NCBI GenBank assembly: GCA_003566715.1
Contig: PXCF01000035.1
Location: 1 to 45,563, forward strand
Origin: Cryomorphaceae bacterium
Lineage (GTDB): Bacteria; Bacteroidota; Bacteroidia; Flavobacteriales; Schleiferiaceae
DNA: 45,563 bases
Reading direction: 5' to 3'
Shown piece after piece: positions 15,996-25,045 of this stretch. Both the position numbers and the translations under genes were made by a program. The notes beneath the pieces are model-generated. The model was not told the DNA's origin. It saw only the letters and a program-made list of their open reading frames with translations, and searched no databases. The first letter of the stretch is position 1, and each line of letters opens with the position of its first letter.

Positions 15996-17249
15996 TTATC
16001 CGTTGGCACGAATGGCATCTACGGGCTTCAACCTGCTTGCCGTAAGTGCAGGTACAAAACCGGACACAATTCCAATAAACACACTAATCACTATTCCGAG
16101 AATAATATTGGCGGTGCTCAGTCGAAAATCAAAGTCAATCGCATTATCAGCCGCGGTGATGACCAAATAAACCAAACCCAGTCCAACCAATCCGCCAATA
16201 ATGCACAAGAAAACAGACTCCCACAAAAATTGAAACAAGATGAAATTGTTTCGGGCACCCAGTGACTTTTGAATACCAATTTCGCCCGTACGCTCTCGGA
16301 CGCTAACAAACATGATATTGGCAATGCCAAAACCACCCACGAGTATGCTAAATCCTCCTATGAACAAACCGGCAATAGTAAGGACCGAAAAAATACTCTG
16401 AATGCTTTCCTGCAATAGCGTAACCTCATTGATGGCAAAATCGTCTTCTCCCGACGGAGAAATTCGTCGGTGAACACGAAACCTCCCACGCAGTTCACCT
16501 TTTAATTCTTCGGCGGTAATCCCGGGTAAGGGTTTGATTTCAATATTGGCCGAACCCAATTGACGCATGTTCAAAAACGAACGTCCAAAGTTTAGGGGGA
16601 CAATCACGTTTTCGTCGATGCCGTCACCTATCAAACTGCTGCCCTGGGGCTCATATACCCCTATCACTCTAACTTGCTTGCCGCTGAATCTAATCAATTG
16701 TCCAATAGGTGGTTCGCCGACAAACAATTCAGCCGCGAGATTGGCGCCTAATACCGCCACTGGACTACCGTTATTGCTTTCAAATTCTGTAAAATAGCGT
16801 CCTTCAAGCAGCGCCATTTTCTGCATGTCGTGAAAGTCGTGCGACACAAACTTTATGCTCGTATTCTCTGCTTCCACTCTGTACTGACTAACCGTTCGGG
16901 TAATGGAATTGGTGAAAACCACAAATTCGGCGGAGCTTAACTGCCTGCGCAAAAACAAGTAATCCTCCACACTAACCTCCGGACGATTGACATACTTCCA
17001 CCAAGGATACTCACCCCCTGTACCCCATGGCCATTTCTGCACGTATATCACCTCGCTACCCAGATCATCCAAGCTCTTGCGGATATTGTCTTTAAGCGAA
17101 TCGACCATGGAAAAAACCGTAATGATCGCAAAAATGCCAATGGTAATGCCCACCAGCGATAAAGTGGCTCTTAGTCGGTTGGCGCGGAGAGATTTCCATG
17201 CAAAAGCAACGGACGTTTCAAACCAATATAAAGCTTTGGATATGGACAT
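15996..17249 (-). CDS. MacB-type ABC transporter permease
   Basis: 417 residues with the MacB/LolCE layout: one N-terminal membrane helix (about 25-48, ATLSLVGITIGIFAIITVFS), a periplasmic MacB_PCD domain (about 50-285), and three C-terminal helices in an FtsX domain (starting IFSVLTIAGLFIGGFSILVGG, with the conserved ERTGEIGIQKSLGA segment). The family acts in mechanotransmission with an ATPase and often a membrane-fusion protein, exporting peptides, lipids or drugs. Neither partner gene is in the immediate neighbourhood; downstream is a convergent lipoprotein gene, so the partners must be elsewhere. Substrate unknown. Confidence 0.92.
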   Translation of the reverse strand: MSISKALYWFETSVAFAWKSLRANRLRATLSLVGITIGIFAIITVFSMVDSLKDNIRKSLDDLGSEVIYVQKWPWGTGGEYPWWKYVNRPEVSVEDYLFLRRQLSSAEFVVFTNSITRTVSQYRVEAENTSIKFVSHDFHDMQKMALLEGRYFTEFESNNGSPVAVLGANLAAELFVGEPPIGQLIRFSGKQVRVIGVYEPQGSSLIGDGIDENVIVPLNFGRSFLNMRQLGSANIEIKPLPGITAEELKGELRGRFRVHRRISPSGEDDFAINEVTLLQESIQSIFSVLTIAGLFIGGFSILVGGFGIANIMFVSVRERTGEIGIQKSLGARNNFILFQFLWESVFLCIIGGLVGLGLVYLVITAADNAIDFDFRLSTANIILGIVISVFIGIVSGFVPALTASRLKPVDAIRANG

Positions 17250-17313
17250 TTTACCTTAAAAAAGCGCGCACCAACGCGGTTCTAAAAAAATTTGGATAAA
17301 GTTACAATTCCTG

Positions 17314-17344
17314 TTGATACCACCATTAACTTTACGTACTTTCG
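17314..17344 (+). promoter_or_regulatory. Promoter of the purH-mre operon
   Basis: TTG at 17314-17316, a 20-base spacer, then TACTTTCG at 17337-17344: a near-complete match to the Bacteroidetes arrangement TTG-N19-23-TAnnTTTG. The purH ATG at 17365 follows 20 bases later. Confidence 0.6.
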
Positions 17345-17364
17345 CAGATTCAAAATAATCAACA

Positions 17365-18861
17365 ATGAATGAGTTACTTAAGCCCAAAAAGGCGCTGATT
17401 TCTGTTTTTCACAAAGACGGTTTAGACCCTCTAATTGACGCACTTGAAAACTGTGGAGCCACTTTACTATCAACCGGTGGTACCCATGCGCATATTTCAA
17501 GTCTCGGTAAAGAGGTTGAGGCCGTAGAAGACATAACAGGATACCCCAGCATTTTAGGTGGACGAGTAAAAACACTTCACCCTTCCGTTTTTGGCGGAAT
17601 CTTAGGGCGTAGAAGCAACGATTCGGATATTTTGGAAATGAAACAACACCACATTGACGACATCGATGTGGTGGTGGTTGATCTCTATCCCTTTGAAGAA
17701 ACCGTAGCGGCCGGTGGCTCTGAAAGTGACATCATCGAGAAAATTGACATTGGAGGGATTTCCCTTATTCGCGCGGCGGCAAAAAATTTCAATGATGTGT
17801 GGATCATTTCCAACCGCAACCAGTACCAACGGGCGGTAGAGATACTTAAAAACAACGATGGTCAAGTTGACTTGCAAACCCGGAAGCAATTTGCCATGGA
17901 AGCTTTTGCCGTAAGTTCATCATACGATACGGCCATTCAACAGTGGTTTGCCGGTACGCAAGAGAAAACACCCTTGCGTTACGGTGAAAACCCCCATCAA
18001 GAAGGATATTTCCTCGGACGCCTCAACGATGTATTGGAGCAACACCACGGAAAAGAACTGTCGTACAACAACCTCCTCGACATTGACGCCACATTAAACC
18101 TCCTCAGCGAGTTTGAAGAAACCACCTTCATCGTTGTTAAACACAATAATGCCTGTGGATTGGCCAGTAGAGACACCTTGCTAGACGCGTGGAAAGACGC
18201 CTTGGCCGGTGATCCGGTTTCTGCTTTTGGAGGCGTAATCGCATGTAACCGCACACTGGACGAAGCCACGGCAACTGAAATCGATAAGCTGTTTGTGGAA
18301 GTGGTAATGGCACCCGAATACACCGCAGAAGCCTTGGAAGTACTCAAAAGCAAGAAAAATCGTATCATTCTGAACATCAAAGACCTGTCTTTTGTGGAAT
18401 GGCAGGAGAGAAGCATCCTCAACGGCAAGCTCGTTCAACAACGCAACAGCAAAACCGATCGTGCTTCAGAGTTAAAAACCGTTACCAATCGTCAAGCCAC
18501 CGATGCGCAGATTGATGACTTGATTTTTGCTTCAAAAATTTGCAAACACACAAAGTCCAACACCATCGTTTTGGCGAAAAACAAACAGCTCATCGGCAGT
18601 GGTACCGGACAAACCTCTCGTGTGGATGCCCTAAAACAGGCTTTGAACAAAGCCAAAAACTTTAACTTTGACACCAATGGAGCAGCCATGGCCTCCGATG
18701 CCTTTTTCCCTTTCCCCGATTGTGTGGAAATAGCCGATCAACACGGTATTGAAACCGTCATTCAGCCGGGAGGCTCCATCAAAGATCAATTGAGCATTGA
18801 CTACTGCAACGAACACGATATGGCCATGGTATTTACCGGAACCCGTCATTTCAAACACTAA
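17365..18861 (+). CDS. purH: Bifunctional AICAR formyltransferase/IMP cyclohydrolase
   Basis: 498 residues, catalysing the last two steps of IMP synthesis. The N-terminal IMP cyclohydrolase (MGS-like) domain shows STGGT, GGRVKTLHP and the KIDIGGISLIRAAAKN segment. The C-terminal AICAR transformylase shows LRYGENPHQ, the catalytic Lys-His in VVKHNNACG, and SDAFFPFPD and IQPGGSIKDQ near the end. It ends 6 bases before mreB and shares the strand with the whole elongation operon, an arrangement seen in other Bacteroidetes. A good promoter lies just upstream. Confidence 0.98.
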   Translation: MNELLKPKKALISVFHKDGLDPLIDALENCGATLLSTGGTHAHISSLGKEVEAVEDITGYPSILGGRVKTLHPSVFGGILGRRSNDSDILEMKQHHIDDIDVVVVDLYPFEETVAAGGSESDIIEKIDIGGISLIRAAAKNFNDVWIISNRNQYQRAVEILKNNDGQVDLQTRKQFAMEAFAVSSSYDTAIQQWFAGTQEKTPLRYGENPHQEGYFLGRLNDVLEQHHGKELSYNNLLDIDATLNLLSEFEETTFIVVKHNNACGLASRDTLLDAWKDALAGDPVSAFGGVIACNRTLDEATATEIDKLFVEVVMAPEYTAEALEVLKSKKNRIILNIKDLSFVEWQERSILNGKLVQQRNSKTDRASELKTVTNRQATDAQIDDLIFASKICKHTKSNTIVLAKNKQLIGSGTGQTSRVDALKQALNKAKNFNFDTNGAAMASDAFFPFPDCVEIADQHGIETVIQPGGSIKDQLSIDYCNEHDMAMVFTGTRHFKH

Positions 18862-18867
18862 TTCATC

Positions 18868-19893
18868 ATGGGATTATTTGATTTTTTTACCCAAGACATC
18901 GCCATTGACTTGGGAACGGCCAACACCCTCATCATTCACAACGACAAAGTAGTGGTTGATGCGCCGAGTATTGTTGCCATTGACCGCAATACCAATAAAG
19001 TCATCGCCGTTGGTCACGAGGCGCGACAAATGCATGGGAAAACACACGAAGATATCAAGACAATCCGTCCGCTGAAAGACGGGGTTATTGCCGATTTCAA
19101 CGCGTCTGAGTACATGATACGCGAGATGATTAAAAGCATACCCGGGTTTCAAAAGCGCTTATTTGCCCCTTCATTACGCATGGTCATTTGTATTCCATCC
19201 GGTATTACCGAAGTAGAAAAACGCGCCGTACGCGACTCCGCGGAACACGCCGGCGCCAAAGAGGTATATCTGATCCAAGAACCCATGGCGGCTGCGATTG
19301 GTATCGGAGTAGACGTTCAAGAGCCCAAAGGAAATATGATCATCGATATCGGAGGTGGGACCACGGAAATCGCCGTTGTTGCACTCGGGGGAATCGTTTC
19401 TGATAAAAGCATTAAAATCGCCGGTGACGTATTTACCAACGACATTGCCTCCTATATGCGAACGCAACACAACCTATACATTGGTGAGCGTACCGCTGAA
19501 GAAATCAAAATTAACGTAGGAGCAGCCTTGGATGAATTGGCTTCTCCCCCCGATGACTATCCGGTTCAGGGTCGCGACTTACTCAGTGGAAAGCCGAAAC
19601 AGGTGATGGTTACCTACAAGGAAATTGCCCGTGCACTTGATAAATCAATTGTTCGCGTAGAAGAGGCCATTATGGAAGCGCTTTCCATGACACCTCCCGA
19701 ATTGGCAGCGGACATCTACAACAGCGGTATTTACCTTGCCGGTGGTGGCAGCATGCTTCGCGGGTTGGATAAGCGAATCTCCATGCGCACAGACTTGCCT
19801 GTTTATGTTGCCGAAGATCCGCTAAGAGCCGTTGTACGTGGAACCGGTATCGCGTTGAAAAACATCGATAAGTTTAATTTTCTTATCCGTTGA
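18868..19893 (+). CDS. mreB: Rod shape-determining protein MreB
   Basis: 341 residues; the bacterial actin that guides lateral cell-wall synthesis. Phosphate-1 motif DLGTANTLI near the N-terminus, phosphate-2 IDIGGGTTEIAVV near residue 155, and the adenosine motif GGGSMLRGL are intact. An N-terminal amphipathic start (MGLFDFFTQD) is typical of the membrane-binding end. First gene of the mreB-mreC-mreD-mrdA-rodA series, 6 bases after purH. Confidence 0.98.
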   Translation: MGLFDFFTQDIAIDLGTANTLIIHNDKVVVDAPSIVAIDRNTNKVIAVGHEARQMHGKTHEDIKTIRPLKDGVIADFNASEYMIREMIKSIPGFQKRLFAPSLRMVICIPSGITEVEKRAVRDSAEHAGAKEVYLIQEPMAAAIGIGVDVQEPKGNMIIDIGGGTTEIAVVALGGIVSDKSIKIAGDVFTNDIASYMRTQHNLYIGERTAEEIKINVGAALDELASPPDDYPVQGRDLLSGKPKQVMVTYKEIARALDKSIVRVEEAIMEALSMTPPELAADIYNSGIYLAGGGSMLRGLDKRISMRTDLPVYVAEDPLRAVVRGTGIALKNIDKFNFLIR

Positions 19894-19906
19894 TTAATAT
19901 CTAAAC

Positions 19907-20746
19907 ATGGGCAAACTGCTAGCATTCTTACGCCAGAACAGTGTAGAGATTCTCTTTATTGCCCTGCAGATCTTGTGTTTATCGGTACTCGTTCAAACGA
20001 AATCCTTTCATCAGTCACGCTGGAATCAAGTGGCCGGAAACCTCACCAATCGAGTACTCGACATACGCAGCAATGTCGAAAATTACCTATCTTTGAAAGA
20101 GCAAAACAACGTTCTCCAAAGAGAAAATGCGCGTTTGAGAAGCCTGGTTCCCGAGATGTTTGTGCTGGATGCAGCGGTGTACTTCCCGTTAAAAACCGAG
20201 GACATGGAGCAGCGATATCGCGTATTTCCGGGCAAAGCCATCAATCGCAGTTTTAAAAAGGCCAACAACGCCATTTTGATCGATAAGGGCGAGAAACACG
20301 GGGTTTACTCCGGAATGGCGGTGATTGGCCCCAAGGGCGCTGTGGGGATTGTAAAGGACGTTTTTCCACGCTACAGCACTGCCTTAGCATTGATTCACAG
20401 CAATATGCGATTGAGCGTGCGCCTAAAGTCCAATAATTTTTTTGGCACCTTAACGTGGGATGGGCGCGACTTTCGTTTTGCGCAAATTACCGATTTGCCA
20501 ACTCATGCCGATATTGAAATTGGAGATACTGTGGTGACCGACAGTCGATCTACAATTTTTCCTCCGGGGATAACCGTTGGCGTGGTTGATGGCATTGAAT
20601 TTAATACCGTAGGGGACTTTATTCACGCACAAATTCATTTGTCGACCGACTTCTCCTCCCTTCATGCCGTTTACTTAGTTGACGATGTGCGAAAAGATGA
20701 AGTAGAAGCCATCATGGATGAGACATTAAACTTTAACAACCAGTGA
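19907..20746 (+). CDS. mreC: Rod shape-determining protein MreC
   Basis: 279 residues. One N-terminal membrane helix (about 11-30), a coiled coil (about 58-80, SLKEQNNVLQRENARLRSL) and a periplasmic beta domain with the family segment NNAILIDKGEKHGVYSGMAV. MreC connects MreB in the cytoplasm with PBP2 and RodA. It starts 13 bases after mreB. Confidence 0.95.
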   Translation: MGKLLAFLRQNSVEILFIALQILCLSVLVQTKSFHQSRWNQVAGNLTNRVLDIRSNVENYLSLKEQNNVLQRENARLRSLVPEMFVLDAAVYFPLKTEDMEQRYRVFPGKAINRSFKKANNAILIDKGEKHGVYSGMAVIGPKGAVGIVKDVFPRYSTALALIHSNMRLSVRLKSNNFFGTLTWDGRDFRFAQITDLPTHADIEIGDTVVTDSRSTIFPPGITVGVVDGIEFNTVGDFIHAQIHLSTDFSSLHAVYLVDDVRKDEVEAIMDETLNFNNQ

Positions 20747-20756
20747 TGCTGATCGA

Positions 20757-21269
20757 ATGAAAAGCTCGTTAAACATATTGACCTCTTTTATCCTGGGTAT
20801 CCTCTTACAGGTCTTGGTGCTCAATAACGTTCAGTTGTTTGGGTTTATGGTGCCATATTATTACCCCGTCATCATCCTTGCGCTACCGGCCACCATGAAC
20901 CAGCATTACGTGTTGATCCTTGCAGCTTTAACAGGTTTTGTTGTCGACATATTTGAACATACCGGTGCACTTCATGCCTCTGCGACCTTGATTATGGCAT
21001 ACTTAAGACCGGTGATATTGCGTTTGATATCTACCCAATCGGGAAGAGAATTGCCCGAACTGTCTTTAAAAGCGCTGGGGGCTAAAAACTTCTTATTGTT
21101 TTCTACCATTGGGGTTTTGGTACATCACTTCTCATTGTTTTTTGTCGATGCCCTGCGCCTATCAAACATCGATATTACAATCATGCGCTCATTATACAGC
21201 ACTTTACTAAGTGTAGTGGTGATATTTTTGGTTCACGGTTTACTTACGCCCTTGAAGAAAAACGTTTAA
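20757..21269 (+). CDS. mreD: Rod shape-determining protein MreD
   Basis: 170 residues, hydrophobic, with about five membrane helices; size and operon position between mreC and the PBP2 gene identify it as MreD, whose sequence is poorly conserved. The stretch VVDIFEHTGALHASATLIMAY matches the family loop. ATG at 20757 is 10 bases after the mreC stop; it ends 4 bases before mrdA. Confidence 0.88.
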   Translation: MKSSLNILTSFILGILLQVLVLNNVQLFGFMVPYYYPVIILALPATMNQHYVLILAALTGFVVDIFEHTGALHASATLIMAYLRPVILRLISTQSGRELPELSLKALGAKNFLLFSTIGVLVHHFSLFFVDALRLSNIDITIMRSLYSTLLSVVVIFLVHGLLTPLKKNV

Positions 21270-21273
21270 CGGC

Positions 21274-23127
21274 ATGGATCGTCGATTTATATTGTTGTCC
21301 GGATTTGTCCTTGCCGTGTTATTGATTTTCTCGGCGCGACTATTCTATTTACAAATCATTGATGAGGACTTAAAACTCTCAGCAGAAAACAACGTCATAC
21401 GACGCATAAAAGACTACGCGCCTCGAGGGCATATTTATGACCGAGAAAACCGACTGGTGGTTGGAAATCAATCGGCCTATGACTTAATGGTTGTTCCTTC
21501 ACAGATTAGAGATTTGGATACCGCCGCCTTTTGTCAGGTATTTAATATAGAAAAAGAGGAGTTGAAACGGAAATTGACTCGCGCAACGACCTATTCGCGA
21601 TTAAAACCTTCCGTGGTAATCAAGCAAATGATGCGTTCAGAATATGTAGAAGTACAAGAGCACATCATTTTCTTTCCCGGGTTCTACTTCCAAAGGCGAT
21701 TGCTAAGGGAATATCTCTACGAGGGAGCGCCAAATATTGCCGGTTTTATTGGCGAAGTATCGGAAACATTCATTCGCAATAATCCCGGATACAGTCGGGG
21801 AGATTTTTACGGTGTCGCGGGAATTGAGAAATCTTACGAACAAACCCTTCGAGGAAAAGATGGTGTTCGTCGTATCGTAGTGGACGTGCACAACCGAGAA
21901 AAAGGGCGATTTCAGGAAGGGATGTATGACACCCTCCCTCAACCGGGGGAACACCTAACCACAACCATTGACATTGAACTACAGCGCTATGCCGAGTTAT
22001 TGATGACCAATAAACGCGGAGGTGTGGTTGCCATAGAGCCATCTACAGGAGAACTCCTAATTGTGGCCAGTAGTCCTACCTACGACCCTTCGCTTTTGGT
22101 GGGGCGTCATCGCAATCAAAACTACTTTCAACTTTTTTCTGATTCCATAGAAAAACCACTTTTTGACCGGGCACTCTTGGCCGAGTACCCTCCCGGTTCA
22201 CCGTTTAAAATCGTCAATGCTCTCATTGGATTACAAGAGGGGGCCATTTCGCCCAACAGTCATTATGCGTGTGGAGGAGGGTTTAGACATGGTCGCCTGT
22301 TTGTGCGTTGTAAATGCGGAACGGCTGCCCCCATTCCGCTGAAAACCGGCATTTATAAGAGTTGCAACAACTATTTCTGTCAGACCTATAAAAAAATAGT
22401 CGACTCGTACCCTACGGCACAAGAAGGCCTCGAGCGCTGGAGCAATTATGTTCGTAGCTTTGGTATGGGTGAGTTTTTTAACAACGACTTGCCTACGGGA
22501 AGGCGTGGGAACGTACCTGATAGCACTTACTACAATCGCATTTACAACGACCATCGATGGAAGGCTGTTTCCACCATTTCCAACGGCATCGGACAAGGAG
22601 AACTTCTCTCAACACCTTTACAGTTGGCCAATATTGCGGCCATTGTTGCCAACCGCGGCTTCTATTATACCCCACATATTGTTTCCCACATTGGCGGCGA
22701 ACCCATAACGGATCCGCATTTTACCCAACGCAAAAAAACCATGGTGGATAGTATACACTTTGAGCACGTGATTGCCGGAATGTTTGAAGTGTTTCAGCAA
22801 GGGACTGCGCGATTGGCCAAAGTAGAAGGCATCGATATGTGTGGCAAAACCGGTACAGCAGAGAATCCACACGGTCAAGACCACTCCATTTTTATGGCAT
22901 TTGCCCCTAAAGACAACCCCAAAATTGCCATTGCGGTATTTGTGGAAAACGGCTATTGGGGTTCGCGTTGGGCCGCCCCCATTGCCAGCTTAATCATGGA
23001 AAAGTTCCTCACTGGAGAGGTGCAGAGAGAGGCACTGGAAAAACGCATGCTGGAGGGGTCTTTAGAGGATGAGTATAGAGAACAAGCCATTCGTTTGGCG
23101 GAAAGACGAGCAAAGAAAAATGAGTAA
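21274..23127 (+). CDS. mrdA: Penicillin-binding protein 2 (elongation transpeptidase)
   Basis: 617 residues. N-terminal membrane anchor (about 6-27), a PBP dimerisation domain (about 50-220) and a transpeptidase domain. The three active-site motifs are intact: SPFK near residue 309 (SxxK), SCN near 363 (SxN) and KTG near 523. It cross-links peptidoglycan in the elongasome. The last codons overlap the rodA start (ATGAGTAA), so translation of the two is coupled. Two cysteine-containing stretches in the domain (CGGGFRHGRLFVRCKCG) resemble the same region of other class B PBPs. Confidence 0.97.
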   Translation: MDRRFILLSGFVLAVLLIFSARLFYLQIIDEDLKLSAENNVIRRIKDYAPRGHIYDRENRLVVGNQSAYDLMVVPSQIRDLDTAAFCQVFNIEKEELKRKLTRATTYSRLKPSVVIKQMMRSEYVEVQEHIIFFPGFYFQRRLLREYLYEGAPNIAGFIGEVSETFIRNNPGYSRGDFYGVAGIEKSYEQTLRGKDGVRRIVVDVHNREKGRFQEGMYDTLPQPGEHLTTTIDIELQRYAELLMTNKRGGVVAIEPSTGELLIVASSPTYDPSLLVGRHRNQNYFQLFSDSIEKPLFDRALLAEYPPGSPFKIVNALIGLQEGAISPNSHYACGGGFRHGRLFVRCKCGTAAPIPLKTGIYKSCNNYFCQTYKKIVDSYPTAQEGLERWSNYVRSFGMGEFFNNDLPTGRRGNVPDSTYYNRIYNDHRWKAVSTISNGIGQGELLSTPLQLANIAAIVANRGFYYTPHIVSHIGGEPITDPHFTQRKKTMVDSIHFEHVIAGMFEVFQQGTARLAKVEGIDMCGKTGTAENPHGQDHSIFMAFAPKDNPKIAIAVFVENGYWGSRWAAPIASLIMEKFLTGEVQREALEKRMLEGSLEDEYREQAIRLAERRAKKNE

Positions 23128-24367
23128 TCGCGGCGGCTTCCATATCGATTGGCCCATCGTGGTGATGTATTTCGCCCTATTGTTGATAGGGTGGATGAAT
23201 ATTTATTCCGCTACGTTTTCTGAGGCTTATACTGGCTACTTTGATATGAACCAAAACCACGGCCGACAACTGGTGTTCATCATGGGGGCAGTCGTGCTTA
23301 TCTCGGTTATTTTGATATTGGATATTCGACTGTACACCCTGCTTCCTTGGCCTATTTTTGCATTGTCTATTCTGTCGTTGGTAGCCGTGCTTTTGTTTGG
23401 ACAAAAAATTTCCGGCGCACGTTCGTGGTTTACCATTGGGAGCTTAGCAATTCAGCCCGGAGAGTTTGCCAAAGTAGCTGCGGCTTTAGCTTTGGCAAAG
23501 TATATGGGCACCATCGATTTTCAGTGGAAAAAACTCCGACAACGATTTATCGCTTTGGGCATTATAGCGCTCCCGGCACTGGTCATTCTTCCACAGCCCG
23601 ACTTAGGTTCCGCCATAGTTTTTTCTGCTTTTATCTTCGTTTTTCACCGTGAAGGCATGTCATCCATTTGGATTTTTCTTGGGGTTACCCTCGGAGTTTT
23701 GTTTGTCTTTAGTCTCTTGTTTAATACCCACATCTTATCCGCTATTTTAGCGTTGCCATTTTTGTTCTTGATGTACAGATACCGCAAAGGGAGATGGGCG
23801 CAGTGGCTGGGTGTGTTGATCTTGGTCGTTGGTTTTGTTCAAAGTGTTGATTTTACGTTCAACAACTTACTTGAAGACCGCCACAGAAACAGAATCAATA
23901 TTATGCTGGGATTAGAACACGATCCTCAAGGCGTAGGGTACAACATCCATCAAGCTCAGATTGCCATTGGATCGGGGGGTTTGTTTGGCAAGGGGTATTT
24001 GCAAGGCACGCAAACCAAATTCAACTTTGTTCCCGAGCAACATACCGATTTTATCTTCTGCACCATTGGCGAAGAATGGGGCTTTGTGGGCAGCGTATTG
24101 GTGTTGGTGCTGTTTGCTTCGTTCATCGTTCGTTTGCTCTTTATGGCCGAACGACAAAAGGTTGCCATGTACCGAATTTACGGCTACTCCGTCGCATCCA
24201 TATTATTTTTTCACTTCACCATCAACATCGCCATGGCAATGGGCCTGTTTCCCGTAGTAGGTATTCCGCTGCCTTTTATCAGTTACGGCGGTTCCTCACT
24301 ATGGGCATTTACCATATTGCTTTTTATTTTCATTAAAATGGATGCCCATAGGAAAGACATCTGGTAG
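23120..24367 (+). CDS. rodA: Rod shape-determining protein RodA (SEDS glycosyltransferase)
   Basis: 415 residues, about ten membrane helices; a SEDS-family peptidoglycan polymerase partnered with PBP2. The SEDS signature region near the C-terminus reads GIPLPFISYGGSSLW, and QPDLGSA and EWGFVG are also present. The start ATG at 23120 lies inside the mrdA stop region (8-base overlap); an earlier in-frame codon at 23069 would place 17 charged residues in front and is less likely. Last gene of the operon; it converges with the DinB-type gene across 24 bases with no obvious terminator. Confidence 0.96.
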   Translation: MSNRGGFHIDWPIVVMYFALLLIGWMNIYSATFSEAYTGYFDMNQNHGRQLVFIMGAVVLISVILILDIRLYTLLPWPIFALSILSLVAVLLFGQKISGARSWFTIGSLAIQPGEFAKVAAALALAKYMGTIDFQWKKLRQRFIALGIIALPALVILPQPDLGSAIVFSAFIFVFHREGMSSIWIFLGVTLGVLFVFSLLFNTHILSAILALPFLFLMYRYRKGRWAQWLGVLILVVGFVQSVDFTFNNLLEDRHRNRINIMLGLEHDPQGVGYNIHQAQIAIGSGGLFGKGYLQGTQTKFNFVPEQHTDFIFCTIGEEWGFVGSVLVLVLFASFIVRLLFMAERQKVAMYRIYGYSVASILFFHFTINIAMAMGLFPVVGIPLPFISYGGSSLWAFTILLFIFIKMDAHRKDIW

Positions 24368-24391
24368 TGGCTTGTAAATTCTAGATAGCCA

Positions 24392-24928
24392 TCAATTGAT
24401 AATGGATCGGATATAATAAATGTAATCTGTTCTGGGTGGTTTATTTAACCCCTGTTGACGTCCAAGTGTAATCAATTGTCCGCGGTGATACGTTGCGTGA
24501 TTGCACACGTGCAAAAGAATGTCTTCAATACTTACTTCATCATCGCCCAGTATGCGAATACCTTTGTGTTCTTCTTCTAAAAGGCTCAGGGCATAGGTGG
24601 CAAAATCCTGAGATGTTTGTCGCCATCCGCTCAGGATATCGCTTTTATTTAAACCGTCGGGAACATTATCCCAAGGCTTCTTTTTTAGCGTTGTGAGCCA
24701 ACCAAATTCTGCATTCCAGAGATGCCTGCTCGTGGCAGCAATGGAGCTGAAGCTAGAAGACACCTCTTTTGTCCATGCGTCATCGTCGCACGCTTCTAGC
24801 CACTGAATCAATTGATCATTGGCCCATACGGTATATTGAACGTATTGTGCAATGCTTGAATGTTGCTTGTCTTGTGCCATAAGAATCGTGTTTGAGAGAA
24901 GTAATAAGGTCAATAATTTTGTCTTCAT
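24392..24928 (-). CDS. Exported DinB-fold protein
   Basis: 178 residues. The DinB/YfiT-like four-helix bundle is shown by the metal-binding histidine triad: H69 (SRHLWNAE), H144 and H148 (CNHATYHRGQL). These enzymes are usually cytoplasmic thiol transferases or hydrolases related to bacillithiol S-transferases. Here the bundle is preceded by a clear signal peptide (MKTKLLTLLLLSNTILMAQ), so the protein should be periplasmic, which is less common. The name DinB here has no link to DNA polymerase IV. Single-gene unit, convergent with rodA. Confidence 0.88.
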   Translation of the reverse strand: MKTKLLTLLLLSNTILMAQDKQHSSIAQYVQYTVWANDQLIQWLEACDDDAWTKEVSSSFSSIAATSRHLWNAEFGWLTTLKKKPWDNVPDGLNKSDILSGWRQTSQDFATYALSLLEEEHKGIRILGDDEVSIEDILLHVCNHATYHRGQLITLGRQQGLNKPPRTDYIYYIRSIIN

Positions 24929-24967
24929 TTGTATGTATTTTAAATTCTTACAAAGTTTTGCATTTCT

Positions 24968-24999
24968 TTGTCAGATTTAGTGCTTTTTTTGTATTTTTG
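24968..24999 (+). promoter_or_regulatory. Promoter of the tandem barrel paralogues
   Basis: TTG at 24968-24970, 21 bases, then TATTTTTG at 24992-24999. The ATG at 25046 follows after a 46-base leader that contains a hairpin. Confidence 0.5.
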
Positions 25000-25002
25000 A
25001 AA

Positions 25003-25030
25003 TAGTGGTTTAATCGACTTAAACCCACTA
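25003..25030 (+). promoter_or_regulatory. Hairpin in the leader of the 25046 gene
   Basis: TAGTGGTTTAA (25003-25013) pairs with TTAAACCCACTA (25019-25030) around a TCGAC loop with one bulged C. It begins at the expected transcription start and ends 15 bases before the ATG, so it could stabilise the mRNA 5' end or affect translation. No known riboswitch was recognised. Confidence 0.4.
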
Positions 25031-25045
25031 CTAAATTACTCTACA

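Noticed and set aside
24392-24928. DNA-damage polymerase DinB
   Set aside because: The His-triad four-helix bundle is unrelated to DNA polymerase IV; only the name is shared.
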